Shown: positions 11,971 through 22,486 of the stretch, piece by piece
Layout: each line of letters opens with the position of its first letter
How positions within the stretch are numbered: the first letter of the stretch is position 1
Assembly (NCBI GenBank): GCA_021819125.1
Contig: JAKARW010000002.1
Span: 1-64,000 of the forward strand
Length of the DNA: 64,000 nt
Source: Pseudomonadota bacterium
GTDB lineage: Bacteria; Pseudomonadota; Gammaproteobacteria; Acidiferrobacterales; Acidiferrobacteraceae
Direction of reading: 5' to 3'
Notes under the pieces: model-generated
Seen by the model: the letters and a program-made list of their open reading frames with translations, nothing else
The model's database searches: none
What the model was told of the DNA's origin: nothing
Made by a program: the position numbers and the translations under genes

Positions 11971-12015
11971 CATTCGTCGGGCCTTACACCCGGATATCCA
12001 TTCGAGGATCATGAC

Positions 12016-12771
12016 ATGTCACGCCTGAAGGCCGCATCCTGGCACCTGGCGCTCACCGCCGGGGCGCTTGCCGTCGTTTTTGTTGTCGCACGCACGCTTT
12101 GGTACCCGCGCCCACTGTTCGCCGCCGACGGCGGCTGGCAAGCCTATGGGCTTTTGGCCGGAGCAAGCCTGGTGCTCGGGCCGCTACTCACGCTCATCGT
12201 ATTTCGCGCCGGCAAAAAGGGCCTGCGCTTGGACCTTACGCTCATCGCCATCGCCCAAGTCGTCGCGTTCGTGTTTGGCGTCCACCTGCTCTATACCCGC
12301 CGCATCCAGATGGTCGTCTACTCCCAAGGGGCATTTCATGCCCTGGACGCCGCCCACATCGCCCTCATCGGGGCAAAGGGCCAGGCGCTGCTACGTACCC
12401 TGCCGGCACGCCCGGCCTATGTCTATGTGAAACTGCCGCGCAGCAAAAAGGCCCTGCTCGGGGTCGAGATCCGCACGCTTCAGGGTGAACCGCCGGTCTT
12501 TCTGCGTGGCTGGCGTTATCGGCCCTACACGGCGGCGGAACGGAAACAGGTCCTTACCCATGGCTACCCGTTTCTTGCCTTGGCGCGCACCAACCGCGTG
12601 GCCGCCGCCGCCATCGCGCGCTTTCGCAAGCACCACCGGCGGCTTGTCCATTACGTCTTCGTGCCGCTGCGCGGGACCTACACGAGCGTGATGCTGGTCC
12701 TCGACCGGAGCGACGGCCGGGTCGCCGATGTGCTAGCGTTCAATCCGGGCTTCGGACAACCACCGACATGA
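12016..12771 (+). CDS. TfpX/TfpZ-type type IV pilin accessory protein
   Basis: LWYPRPLFAADGGWQAYGLLAGASLVLGPLLTLIVFRAGKKGLRLDLTLIAIAQ family signature. Confidence 0.7.
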   Translation: MSRLKAASWHLALTAGALAVVFVVARTLWYPRPLFAADGGWQAYGLLAGASLVLGPLLTLIVFRAGKKGLRLDLTLIAIAQVVAFVFGVHLLYTRRIQMVVYSQGAFHALDAAHIALIGAKGQALLRTLPARPAYVYVKLPRSKKALLGVEIRTLQGEPPVFLRGWRYRPYTAAERKQVLTHGYPFLALARTNRVAAAAIARFRKHHRRLVHYVFVPLRGTYTSVMLVLDRSDGRVADVLAFNPGFGQPPT

Positions 12772-13421
12772 ACGATACGCAAGACGCATTTTTTGACCTC
12801 GCCGTATCCTGCGGGGCGCTGCGCTTCGGCGCCTTCACTCTCAAATCGGGGCGCCAAAGCCCTTATTTTTTCAATGCCGCGGCATTTGCCTCGGGGCGCG
12901 CGCTCACCGAACTCGGGCGCCTGTACGCACGCGCCGTCGAGACTAAGGGACTTCCCTATGACGTGATATTCGGACCCGCCTATAAGGGCATTCCGCTCGC
13001 GGTGGCGCTGGCCTTAGGGCTCGCCCTCGAATATGGCCGCGACACCCCCTACTGCTTCAATCGCAAAGAAGCCAAGGATCACGGCGAGGGCGGAATCACC
13101 GTGGGCGCGCCCTTGCGCGGCCGGGTCCTGGTCATCGATGATGTCATATCGGCGGGGACCTCGATCGCGGAATCGGCGCGCATCATTGCCGATGCCGGCG
13201 CCACGCTCGCCGGCGTCGTGATCGCCCTCGATCGCGAGGAGCGCGGCAGCGGCACACAGTCGGCGGCCTCCGAGGTGGCGGCCCGCCACCAGGTCCCGAT
13301 AATAAGCCTCGGACGGCTATCCGGGCTACTCGCCTACCTCGGCCGGCGCGAGGACCTTGGGCAATATCGTAAGGCCGTTGCCGACTATCGGGCCCAGTAC
13401 GGCACAGGCGATACGGACTGA
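12768..13421 (+). CDS. pyrE: Orotate phosphoribosyltransferase
   Basis: LKSGRQSPYFFNAAAF, VIFGPAYKGIPLAV, VLVIDDVISAGTSI. Confidence 0.94.
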   Translation: MNDTQDAFFDLAVSCGALRFGAFTLKSGRQSPYFFNAAAFASGRALTELGRLYARAVETKGLPYDVIFGPAYKGIPLAVALALGLALEYGRDTPYCFNRKEAKDHGEGGITVGAPLRGRVLVIDDVISAGTSIAESARIIADAGATLAGVVIALDREERGSGTQSAASEVAARHQVPIISLGRLSGLLAYLGRREDLGQYRKAVADYRAQYGTGDTD

Positions 13422-13471
13422 AAGGTGCCGTATCTTCCCAGGCCTGCACGCGACTTCCCATAACCGGCCTT

Positions 13472-14221
13472 CTAGACCAACAACCTGAGACCCACCCCGA
13501 TTGTCAGAACCTCGAAGGCGCGCTTGATCCAACGATTCGAGGATCCGACAGCGATATGCGCCCCGGCGTAGCTGCCGCTCAACGCCCCAGCCAAAAGCCA
13601 CGGGAGCCATGACCACTGGATCTGTCCGAATGACCCCAAGGTCGCGGCGCCGACCGCGTTCCAGGCAAGCCCCACCAAGGTCAGGGTATAGGCGACCGCG
13701 GATTTATAATCGAGCCCGAACCAGCGCACCAACCACAAGGTGCAAAAGAGCCCGGTCCCGGAGGTGATCGAGCCGTTTAAAATGCCAATGACAAAAAGGC
13801 CGAGCCCGCCCAAGATAAGGCCCCGCGGATCGCGGTGGCGCGCCACGGCCACCTGCCCGAGATCATGGCGGCGCCACGAATAAAGCCCAAGGCCCACGGT
13901 CAACGCCCCCAGAACCGTGCGTATAAGGGTCTGCGGAATGGCCAACACCACGAGCGCCCCCAGAAGCACGCCCGGCAGTCCCGAGGCCAGGACCAACCAC
14001 ACGAGACGCGGGTTCAATAGCCCGCTGCGCCCATAGCGGCTTGCGGCACCCACGCCCAGCGCTACGCTTGCGACCTTATGGGTGGCCAGCGCCTGCGGAT
14101 AAGGGAGCCCCAAAAACAGCAACAGAGGCAGCTGAATAAGACCCACGCCACCCCCGGCGGTGGCCGCGAAACCGTTCGCCAAAAACGCCACGCCCACCAA
14201 AAGTAAAGGCCGATCCAGCAT
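13472..14221 (-). CDS. TauE/SafE family sulfite/anion exporter
   Basis: Eight-TM-like hydrophobic protein with GGGVGLIQLPLLLFLGLP, ATHKVASVALG. Confidence 0.85.
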   Translation of the reverse strand: MLDRPLLLVGVAFLANGFAATAGGGVGLIQLPLLLFLGLPYPQALATHKVASVALGVGAASRYGRSGLLNPRLVWLVLASGLPGVLLGALVVLAIPQTLIRTVLGALTVGLGLYSWRRHDLGQVAVARHRDPRGLILGGLGLFVIGILNGSITSGTGLFCTLWLVRWFGLDYKSAVAYTLTLVGLAWNAVGAATLGSFGQIQWSWLPWLLAGALSGSYAGAHIAVGSSNRWIKRAFEVLTIGVGLRLLV

Positions 14222-14259
14222 TTGACTTTCCGTAACCCCGCGCCTTAATTAGTGTAGCT

Positions 14260-14670
14260 ATGTTGAGTCGGCCTTCCATCACCCCCGTGCTGGCCGTGGC
14301 CCTGGCCCTGCTCGCGGGTATGGACGCCGCGGGGTCGGCCGTGGGCGCGATCTTCAAATGCCGGTCCGCCGACGGCCACTGGATCTATGCCGGTCGCCCG
14401 CCGACCGGCTGCCGCGGCCCGGCGACCATACTCCCCCTGACCCCCGCCGTGCACCGCGCCGAGCCGCCGCGGGGCCGGGAATTGGGGCCGCCCGCGCGCC
14501 CGACGCCGAGACACCTGCGGGCACGCCTGCGGCGCGACGAGGCCACCTTGCGTGCGCTCCGCGCCACCCACGCACCGCGCGACCCGGCCCTTGAGCGCTG
14601 GCGGACCCACGCCCTGCGGGCCGTGACCGCCGATATTGCCACGCTGCGCCATGACCTGGCGGCACGGTAG
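14260..14670 (+). CDS. Hypothetical exported protein, DUF4124-like N-terminus
   Basis: Signal-like N-terminus followed by IFKCRSADGHWIYAGRPPTGC. Confidence 0.5.
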   Translation: MLSRPSITPVLAVALALLAGMDAAGSAVGAIFKCRSADGHWIYAGRPPTGCRGPATILPLTPAVHRAEPPRGRELGPPARPTPRHLRARLRRDEATLRALRATHAPRDPALERWRTHALRAVTADIATLRHDLAAR

Positions 14671-14999
14671 GCCGCCGGCTTAAAAGGGCCGCCACGAGGG
14701 GCGAACGAGGGGACACAGGGCCTAGCCATAGATTGATGTTTCAATGAGAGGGGCCGCGTTGCCCATGATGGCCGCCCGATGGGTGGGGTTTGCGGTTCGC
14801 GACCTTACGCAAAACGATACCACTTGGGGGTCGCGACCGGCCGCGCATGGCGCGCCACCACCCGCACCATCCCGGCCGACGGTACGATCCACCTTGCCAA
14901 GACCGGCCGGACATCGCACACTAGCAAGGATTTGCACGGACTCGGTAGCCTTCCCCAATTTAAGTTGTTTCTTTTATAAAGCGGGTTTATCGGTTTTCC

Positions 15000-15020
15000 G
15001 TAAAACTTGATTAGTTTTAC
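15000..15020. repeat. Inverted repeat GTAAAACT-N5-AGTTTTAC in the sat leader
   Basis: Perfect 8-bp arms; an overlapping GTTTT-CCGT-AAAAC repeat precedes it. Confidence 0.55.
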
Positions 15021-15092
15021 AAACCGTAAGGCTATAGAGTCTCGCCGACCGGGCACGCCCGGTATCCGCCTTATAACCGAGGAAAATCGTTA

Positions 15093-16310
15093 ATGTCGAG
15101 ATTGGTGAGACCCCACGGTAGCGCGGCGCTGAAGCCCCTCCTTTTGACTGGGACTTCGGCGACAGCCGAAAAAGAACGGGCCAAAGGCCTTCCCGCCATC
15201 CCCATGTCATCACGCGAGACCGGGGACGTCATCATGCTGGGTATCGGCGGATTCACGCCCCTGGACGGGTTCATGAATCAGGCCGACTGGCGCGGCGTAT
15301 GCGATGACATGCGTCTGTCGAACGGCGTTTTCTGGCCCATCCCGATCACCTTGTCCGCCGATGAAGCCACGGCCGCCAAACTGCGCGTCGGCTCCGATAT
15401 AGCGCTCGTCGACAGCGAATCCGGCGAGATCATGGCCACCATGACGGTGACCGAGAAATACACCATTGACAAGGCCCATGAATGCCAAACGGTCTTCAAG
15501 ACCACGGATCTTGCGCATCCTGGCGTGAAGATGGTCATGGAACAAAAGGCGGTGAACATCGCCGGCCCGGTCAAGGTCCTCTCGCAAGGAGAGTTTCCGA
15601 CCAAATACGCGGGAACGTATATGACGCCCGCCGAGACCCGTGCCCTCTTTGAAAGCAAGGGCTGGTCCACGGTGGCGGCCTTCCAGACCCGCAACCCCAT
15701 GCATCGCTCGCATGAATATCTGGCGAAAATCGCCGTAGAAATCTGCGATGGCGTCCTGATTCACTCGCTGCTTGGCAAACTCAAGCCCGGTGATATACCG
15801 GCTGAAGTACGGTCGAAGGCGATCGCCAAGCTGATCGAGGTCGCGTTCGTCAAAGATACCGTCGTCCAGTCCGGCTATCCCCTCGACATGCGCTATGCGG
15901 GACCGCGCGAGGCCCTGCTGCATGCGCTATTTCGTCAAAACTACGGCTGCTCCCACCTCATCGTCGGCCGCGACCACGCGGGGGTCGGCGATTACTATGG
16001 GCCGTTCGATGCCCACAAGATCTTTGACGAGATTCCGGCCGGGGCGCTTGAGACCAAACCTCTGAAGATCGACTGGACGTTCTGGTGTTACAAGTGTGGC
16101 GGCATGGCGTCGACCCGGACATGCCCCCACAACGAAAAGGATCGCCTGCTTCTGTCAGGCACAAAACTGCGTAAGGCCCTGTCGGAAGGCCAGGATGTCC
16201 CGGCGGAATTCAGCCGCCCGGAGGTTCTGGCCATCCTGCGGGATTATTACGCGAACCTCAAAGACGACGAAAAGGTAGAGGTCAAGCTGAGCGGTCATTC
16301 GGCGAAATAG
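15093..16310 (+). CDS. sat: Dissimilatory-type sulfate adenylyltransferase (ATP sulfurylase)
   Basis: [51 protein letters not shown]. Confidence 0.96.
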   Translation: MSRLVRPHGSAALKPLLLTGTSATAEKERAKGLPAIPMSSRETGDVIMLGIGGFTPLDGFMNQADWRGVCDDMRLSNGVFWPIPITLSADEATAAKLRVGSDIALVDSESGEIMATMTVTEKYTIDKAHECQTVFKTTDLAHPGVKMVMEQKAVNIAGPVKVLSQGEFPTKYAGTYMTPAETRALFESKGWSTVAAFQTRNPMHRSHEYLAKIAVEICDGVLIHSLLGKLKPGDIPAEVRSKAIAKLIEVAFVKDTVVQSGYPLDMRYAGPREALLHALFRQNYGCSHLIVGRDHAGVGDYYGPFDAHKIFDEIPAGALETKPLKIDWTFWCYKCGGMASTRTCPHNEKDRLLLSGTKLRKALSEGQDVPAEFSRPEVLAILRDYYANLKDDEKVEVKLSGHSAK

Positions 16311-16373
16311 CCGAGAGCGAGCCCTGCCCGGACGCATCGTCATAATTTTACTTTCCTAGAAGCGGAGTTAACC

Positions 16374-16841
16374 ATGCCAACGTTTGTTCGCACAGATAAA
16401 TGCGATGGCTGCAAGGGTCAAGACAAGACCGCATGCATGTACATCTGCCCTCATGATCTTATGCTGCTCGACAAGGATGGCTCGAAGACCGGCCATGCGA
16501 TGAAGGCGTTCAATCAGGAGCCCGAGCAGTGCTGGGAGTGCTATTCCTGCGTCAAGATCTGCCCGCAGAATGCGATTGAGGCGCGCCACTACGCCGATGT
16601 CGTGCCCATGGGCGGCTCCGTGCAACCGCTGCGCGGCACGGATTCCATCATGTGGACCATCAAGTTCCGCAATGGCAACATGAAGCGCTTCAAGTTTCCG
16701 ATCCGCACCACGCCCGAAGGCTCGATCAACCCCTATGGCAACAAGCCCAAGGCCGATCTCTCCAAGCTTACGGACATGGCACTCTTCACCGAGGCCAAGG
16801 CGTATCCGTGTGATCGGAGTCAGTTGATCCGCGCCAAGTAG
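16374..16841 (+). CDS. aprB: Adenylylsulfate reductase beta subunit
   Basis: MPTFVRTDKCDGCKGQDKTACMYICPHDLM, CWECYSCVKICPQNAIEARHYADVVPMGG. Confidence 0.96.
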   Translation: MPTFVRTDKCDGCKGQDKTACMYICPHDLMLLDKDGSKTGHAMKAFNQEPEQCWECYSCVKICPQNAIEARHYADVVPMGGSVQPLRGTDSIMWTIKFRNGNMKRFKFPIRTTPEGSINPYGNKPKADLSKLTDMALFTEAKAYPCDRSQLIRAK

Positions 16842-16917
16842 TCGCGACGCGGTTTTTAATCGACACCCGGCATAACGGGCCGTGATCCCGGGCCGGGTCT
16901 CTCAAGTAGGGTGAAAC

Positions 16918-18837
16918 ATGTCAACAGAAGCTACATTTGGTAATCCCCAGGTCGTTGAGGAGACCGTCGACATCCTTCTGATCGGTGGCGGTATGGCCGC
17001 CTGCGGCGCAGCCTATGAGATCATGCGCTGGACGGAAGGGACGGGGCTCAAGGTGAAACTGGTCGACAAGGCCGCCATGGATCGCTCCGGCGCCGTGGCT
17101 CAGGGCCTGTCCGCCATCAATACCTACATGGGCGGCCAGGATCCGGCGGATTACGCGCGCATGGTGGCCAATGACCTCATGGGTATTACCCGTGACGACC
17201 TGGCCTATGACGTCGGCCGTCACGTCGACGACTCGGTCCACCTGTTCGAGGAGTGGGGCCTGCCGATCTGGAAGCAGCCGGGCGACGAAGAGAAGCCCTT
17301 GAAGGACGGCGGCAAGCCCGTACGGTCCGGCAAATGGCAGATCATGATCAATGGCGAGTCCTATAAGGTCATCGTCGCCGAGGCCGCCAAGAAGGCCCTG
17401 GGGATGGACAACATCCAGGAACGCGTGTTCATCGTAAAGCTCGTGAACGACAAGAAGGACCCCAAGCGCGTAGCGGGTGCGGTCGGTTTCAGTGTTCGCG
17501 ATCACAAGGTCTACGTCTATAAATTCAAGGCGTGCCTGCTCGTGGCAGGCGGCGCGGTGAACATCTTCCGTCCGCGCTCCGTGGGCGAGGGCACGGGCCG
17601 TGCCTGGTACCCGGTATGGAACGCAGGCTCGACCTACGCCATGGCCGCCGAGGCCGGCGCCGAGCTCACCATGATGGAGAACCGCTTCGTGCCCGCCCGC
17701 TTCAAGGACGGCTACGGTCCGGTCGGTGCCTGGTTCCTGCTGTTCAAGGCCAAGGCCATCAACGCCTTCGGCGAGGTCTACATGGAGCGCAACAAGGAGA
17801 TGCTAAAACAGTATCCTCCGTACGGTCTTGCCCATGTGCCCGCGAGCTGCCTGCGTAACCATCTCATGCTGCATGAGATGAAGGAAGGCCGTGGTCCGAT
17901 CTACATGGATACGCCGACCGCGCTTGCCAAGCTCGCCGAGACCATGACCCCGAAGGAGATCAAGCACCTCGAGGCCGAGGCCTGGGAAGACTTCCTCGAT
18001 ATGTGCATAGGCCAGGCCGGAGTCTGGGCGGGCGAGAACATCGAGCCCGAGAAGAAGCCGTCCGAACTGATGCCGACCGAGCCCTACCTGCTCGGCTCGC
18101 ACTCGGGCTGCTCGGGGATCTGGGTCTCCGGACCTGAGGATCTGGGCGCGCCGGACGACTGGCATTGGGGCTACCGCTCCATGACCACCGTCAAGGGCCT
18201 GTTTACCGCAGGTGACGGCGTGGGCGCATCGGGCCACAAGTTCTCCTCGGGCTCGCATGCCGAAGGGCGCATCGCCGCCAAGGGCATGGTCAAGTTCGCG
18301 CTCGACAATAAGGACTGGGTGCCGGAGCTCGACACGCCGGTCAATGAGCTTGTGGAAGAGATCTATCGTCCGGTTCGTACCTTCCTGCAGCACAAGGACT
18401 ACACGACGGCAATCGACGTCAACCCGAACTACATCACGCCGCGCATGCTGCAGTTCCGCCTGCAGAAGATCATGGACGAGTATGTGGCGGGGGTTGCGAC
18501 CTGGTACCAGACCAACGGCAAGATGTTGGCGGTTGCCGAAGAGAAGCTCGAGATGCTGAAGGAAGACGCGCTCAAAATGCGCGCCAAGGACCTCCATGAG
18601 CTGTTGCGCGCCTGGGAGAACTACCATCGCGTGCTGGCGGCCGAGGCCCACATGAAGCACATTCAGTTCCGCGAGGAGTCCCGTTACCCCGGCTTCTACT
18701 ACCGGATGGACTACAACTTCGTCGATGAAAAGAACTGGAAGTGCTTCGTGAACTCGACGTACGACCGCAAGACCAAAAAGTGGAACGTGTTCAAGCGTCC
18801 GCACGTCGACCTCGTCTCCAAGCCCACCGCGCCGTAA
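16918..18837 (+). CDS. aprA: Adenylylsulfate reductase alpha subunit
   Basis: ILLIGGGMAACGAAYEIMRW FAD fold; YLLGSHSGCSGIWVSGPEDLGAP; immediately follows aprB. Confidence 0.96.
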   Translation: MSTEATFGNPQVVEETVDILLIGGGMAACGAAYEIMRWTEGTGLKVKLVDKAAMDRSGAVAQGLSAINTYMGGQDPADYARMVANDLMGITRDDLAYDVGRHVDDSVHLFEEWGLPIWKQPGDEEKPLKDGGKPVRSGKWQIMINGESYKVIVAEAAKKALGMDNIQERVFIVKLVNDKKDPKRVAGAVGFSVRDHKVYVYKFKACLLVAGGAVNIFRPRSVGEGTGRAWYPVWNAGSTYAMAAEAGAELTMMENRFVPARFKDGYGPVGAWFLLFKAKAINAFGEVYMERNKEMLKQYPPYGLAHVPASCLRNHLMLHEMKEGRGPIYMDTPTALAKLAETMTPKEIKHLEAEAWEDFLDMCIGQAGVWAGENIEPEKKPSELMPTEPYLLGSHSGCSGIWVSGPEDLGAPDDWHWGYRSMTTVKGLFTAGDGVGASGHKFSSGSHAEGRIAAKGMVKFALDNKDWVPELDTPVNELVEEIYRPVRTFLQHKDYTTAIDVNPNYITPRMLQFRLQKIMDEYVAGVATWYQTNGKMLAVAEEKLEMLKEDALKMRAKDLHELLRAWENYHRVLAAEAHMKHIQFREESRYPGFYYRMDYNFVDEKNWKCFVNSTYDRKTKKWNVFKRPHVDLVSKPTAP

Positions 18838-18872
18838 ATTCGGTACCTGCGGGCTTAAAACGAGGTATAATG

Positions 18873-18901
18873 AGGGGGTCCTCCGGGACCCCCTTTTTTT
18901 A
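18873..18901 (+). terminator. Rho-independent terminator after aprA
   Basis: GGGGGTCC-TCC-GGGACCCCC stem followed by TTTTTTT. Confidence 0.9.
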
Positions 18902-18935
18902 TCCGGCGTATTGTGCTTTTCCACGAGGAACCCCC

Positions 18936-19790
18936 ATGAGTCAAGATCCCTCCGACGCGCGTCCGCAAAGCCCCATAACCCCCGTCAAGCTTGATCTGGA
19001 TGACCACTTCCAGTTTGCCTGCCACAGCCAGATCGCCTGCTTCAATAAATGCTGTCAGAGCATCGATATCCAGCTCACGCCTTACGATATTCTGCGTCTC
19101 AAGACCCGGCTTCAGATAAGCGCGCGCGAGTTCTTGTTTCGTCACACGGTCCCATTTGAAATGGACGGCCACGGCGTTCCGGGCCTCAAACTGCGCACCG
19201 AGGGCGAGTCGACCCGCTGCCAGTTTTTGACTGACGAGGGCTGCAGCGTCTACGAGGATCGGCCGACTGCGTGCCGCTATTACGCGCTCGGCCTTATGTC
19301 GATGCGCAAAAAGGATGCCTCGACCGACGAAGATGCGTATTTCATCGTCAAGGAAGAGCATTGCCTGGGCCATTACGAACCACAGACACAGACCGTGCGC
19401 GCCTACCGCGAGAGCCAGGGCGTCGACATCTATGACGACATGAACCGCGAATGGCGGCAGGTCGTTTTGAAGAAACGTTCATGCGGGCCGACCATAGGTA
19501 AGCCCTCGGATCGCAGTCTGCAGTTGTTCTTTCTCGCGAGCTATGACCTAGACGGGTTCCGGGACTTCATCGGCACGCCATCCTTCGATGAGGTCTATGT
19601 GGTGGCGCCGCAAGAACACGAACAACTGATGCAAGACGACGCGGCCCTCATGCGCTTTGCGTTCCGTTTCCTAAAGCAGTCGCTCTTCGGCGAGATGACA
19701 ATCCCCGAACGCCCCGGGGCGTTGGAAAAGCGCCTCGAGCGCCGCCGGGCGCGCACAGCCGAGGCCCCAGGCGAGGCCGCGGGCCGCTAG
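18936..19790 (+). CDS. YkgJ-type cysteine-cluster protein
   Basis: FACHSQIACFNKCCQSIDIQLTPYDILRLK, CQFLTDEGCSVYEDRPTACRYYALG; start moved to MSQDPSD. Confidence 0.85.
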   Translation: MSQDPSDARPQSPITPVKLDLDDHFQFACHSQIACFNKCCQSIDIQLTPYDILRLKTRLQISAREFLFRHTVPFEMDGHGVPGLKLRTEGESTRCQFLTDEGCSVYEDRPTACRYYALGLMSMRKKDASTDEDAYFIVKEEHCLGHYEPQTQTVRAYRESQGVDIYDDMNREWRQVVLKKRSCGPTIGKPSDRSLQLFFLASYDLDGFRDFIGTPSFDEVYVVAPQEHEQLMQDDAALMRFAFRFLKQSLFGEMTIPERPGALEKRLERRRARTAEAPGEAAGR

Positions 19791-22486
19791 GCCCCACCCG
19801 CGCGACGGGGGTCCCCGCCCGCGGGCCCCGTGCCCACGGGCGTGTCGTTTGGGGCAAGCCACGTGGTACAGCCGTCGGCGGGCGTCAGCGGGCCGGCAAG
19901 ATCTCCCGTGTAACGGTCGCAACCCCAGCGGCGCATCGCCTCGTACTGCGCCGTATGGTTGACGGGGGCCACGACCGCGATGGCGAGCGCGTGCAGGGTT
20001 GTGATGATCGCGCTCAGGCTTTCGACCGACTTCGGATCCGCCTGGTCGTCGACGGTGAATGAGCTATCGAGCCACACCGCGGACGGCGCAAGCGGCTTTA
20101 GGTAGGGAAGACTGGAATCCCCGGCCCCGTATTCAGTGAGCACCACTTCGACCTCGCGCTCGCGCCAGGCGCGCCGTGCCGTGATTGTGGTCTGCGGGTC
20201 GTCCATGAGGTCCTCCTCGCGGATTTCAAGGGCCACTGAACCGGGGTGTACGCCGACATCGGCCAGCACGGCATGGAATGACTCCTGGAAACGGGCGTCA
20301 GAAAACGGCCCGGGACCGAGGCGGATGAAGACCGGTGGCACTATAAGACCCGTATGGCGCCATTGGCGCATCTCGCCGCCCAATTGGCGCAGCGCCCACT
20401 CGGCAAGCGGCATAGCGAGCCCAGCCTCCTCGGCGACCGCCAGGAATTCGTCGGCATCGAGCAGGCCCTGCTCCGGATGATGCCACTTGATGAGCGCCTC
20501 CATGGCCACTAGGCCATGGTCGCGGATCGCGCGCACCGGCTGGTAGTAGAGGACCAACTCGCTTGCACTCAAGGCCTTATGCAGGTCGCGTGCCAGCCGA
20601 ACCTTATCGCTTGAGGTCGCGTTCACGGCCTCATCGTAACAACGATACTGGCCTCGGCCCGAGCGCTTGGCCTGATACATGGCGGCATCGCTGTGGCGCA
20701 AAAGGCTTGCGGCGTCGCGGCCGTCCTGAGGATAGAGCGCGACACCGATACTCGCGCTGGAATAAAGCGTTTTATCATCCAGGAGATAGGGCGTAGACAG
20801 GGCCCGCAAAAGCTTGTCTGCGATCAGGGCGGCATCCAGGGGCGTGACGAGCGCCGCCGTCAGGATGACGAATTCATCCCCCCCGAAGCGTCCGACGGTG
20901 TCCTCGGCGCGCAGCGCCTCCTGGAGACGGCGGGCCACGAGGCGCAAAAGCCGGTCGCCCCCGTCATGGCCAAGCGAGTCATTGACACCCTTGAAATCGT
21001 CGAGATCGACGAACATCACCGCAAACAACTGGCCGCTTCGTTCAGCGCGGCGAATGAGCTGGTCGATGCGCGTCTGGATCAGTGCGCGGCCCGGAAGATC
21101 GGTCAGGGCGTCGTGGGTGGCCACATGCTCCATGCGCCGCTCGGCCTCCTTGCGCCCGGTCGCGTCGCGCGCGTTGCCGATGAAGCGCCGCTTGCCCCCC
21201 AGGTAAAACTCCGACACGCGCAGGTCGATCGGAAACTCGCTACCATCCCGGCGCCGGCCCATCAGCTCCCGCCCGATCCCGATGATCCGCGCCTCGCCGG
21301 TCTCCCGATAGTGGCGCAGGTAATCATCGTGATGACTGCGGTGCGGCTCGGGCATGAGCACGCTTACGTTACGGCCGATCACCTCCTCGGGCGCATAGCC
21401 AAAGAGACGCGCCATGGCCGGATTGAAAGTCTCGATGATACCGGTCTCCGAGATCGTGGTGATCCCTTCATCGACACTGCTCAAGACCGCCTGCACATGG
21501 TTCTCGGTGTCTTTGAGCCGCGCGTGGGCCTCATAGGCCGCCCGTTCCGAGGCCACGAGATCGGCTACGAGCGGCGCGAACTGCCAGCGCAACACGAAGA
21601 GCGCGACCGCAAGCACCCCGAGGATGAGCGGCAGCACCACGGCAAATTCCCGATATACAGGGGCATAGAGCGCCGCCGTGTCCATGGTGAGCACCATGCC
21701 AAGGCCGGTGTGACCGACAGGCCGGTAGGCGGCGGCGACCTGGTGCCCGAGATAATTGCGCGTCACCACAAAGCCGGTGTGGCCAGAGAGGGCGTAGCTC
21801 ATGGGCACCGGGACGCCGTCACGGCGGCGCCCAACTGAGGGAAACGCCTGGGTGGGATCGAAGGTGTTCGGAAAACAGCTCATGCGTGCGCCCGCCGGGC
21901 CACACAGACCGACATTGGCCGCCGAATGCAGGGCCTTGGCCCCAAGCAGGAGGCGGCTTAGCATCGGCAAGGGCGCATCGCCTACCGCCCAGCCGACGAC
22001 CGCACCGTGGCGGTAGACCGGCAGGCCGGTACGCAGCACAAAGCCGCGCGTCGCATTCCACAAAAGGGTTGTGCCCAGCTCCCCGCGCAAAGGCATGTCC
22101 ACGACCGGATGGGCCATGAAGTGGCCAGCACGGGCATAAAGCGTCCCGGCATTCGTGTAGAGCGCCAACGCCGACAGCCGCATGGGCAGGAAGGCGCGCA
22201 GCCCCCGGTCCGCGGCCGAGCGCGCCGCGCCTCCGGCACCGGCCGCCAGTTGATCGGCGAGAAACGGGCGGGTCGCCACCATGCGCACGCGTAACCGCGC
22301 GTCATGGATGTCGCGGACCGCCCACTGCACGCGCAGCGCCAACCCCGACACGAGATTGCGCCGCACGGCGGTATCGGCGTTGGTGCGCATCACGGTAAAG
22401 ACCGCAAGACCGGTGATCGCGCCGACTCCCACAACGAGCAACGCGGCCACGATATTGATCGCCCATCCACGCCGCCTTAAATCCAT
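19787..22486 (-). CDS. Membrane PAS-GGDEF-EAL protein (EAL domain degenerate)
   Basis: N-terminal TM and sensor region, PAS (GIITETFNPAMARLFGYAPEEVIGRNVS), GRFGGDEFVIL, EALIKWHHPEQG. Confidence 0.9.
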   Translation of the reverse strand: MDLRRRGWAINIVAALLVVGVGAITGLAVFTVMRTNADTAVRRNLVSGLALRVQWAVRDIHDARLRVRMVATRPFLADQLAAGAGGAARSAADRGLRAFLPMRLSALALYTNAGTLYARAGHFMAHPVVDMPLRGELGTTLLWNATRGFVLRTGLPVYRHGAVVGWAVGDAPLPMLSRLLLGAKALHSAANVGLCGPAGARMSCFPNTFDPTQAFPSVGRRRDGVPVPMSYALSGHTGFVVTRNYLGHQVAAAYRPVGHTGLGMVLTMDTAALYAPVYREFAVVLPLILGVLAVALFVLRWQFAPLVADLVASERAAYEAHARLKDTENHVQAVLSSVDEGITTISETGIIETFNPAMARLFGYAPEEVIGRNVSVLMPEPHRSHHDDYLRHYRETGEARIIGIGRELMGRRRDGSEFPIDLRVSEFYLGGKRRFIGNARDATGRKEAERRMEHVATHDALTDLPGRALIQTRIDQLIRRAERSGQLFAVMFVDLDDFKGVNDSLGHDGGDRLLRLVARRLQEALRAEDTVGRFGGDEFVILTAALVTPLDAALIADKLLRALSTPYLLDDKTLYSSASIGVALYPQDGRDAASLLRHSDAAMYQAKRSGRGQYRCYDEAVNATSSDKVRLARDLHKALSASELVLYYQPVRAIRDHGLVAMEALIKWHHPEQGLLDADEFLAVAEEAGLAMPLAEWALRQLGGEMRQWRHTGLIVPPVFIRLGPGPFSDARFQESFHAVLADVGVHPGSVALEIREEDLMDDPQTTITARRAWREREVEVVLTEYGAGDSSLPYLKPLAPSAVWLDSSFTVDDQADPKSVESLSAIITTLHALAIAVVAPVNHTAQYEAMRRWGCDRYTGDLAGPLTPADGCTTWLAPNDTPVGTGPAGGDPRRAGGA

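Noticed and set aside
17803-18924. 373-aa minus-strand ORF opposite aprA
   Set aside because: Shadow ORF of aprA, no recognisable motifs
20693-21838. 381-aa + strand ORF opposite the GGDEF-EAL gene
   Set aside because: Shadow ORF; coding strand has clear PAS/GGDEF domains
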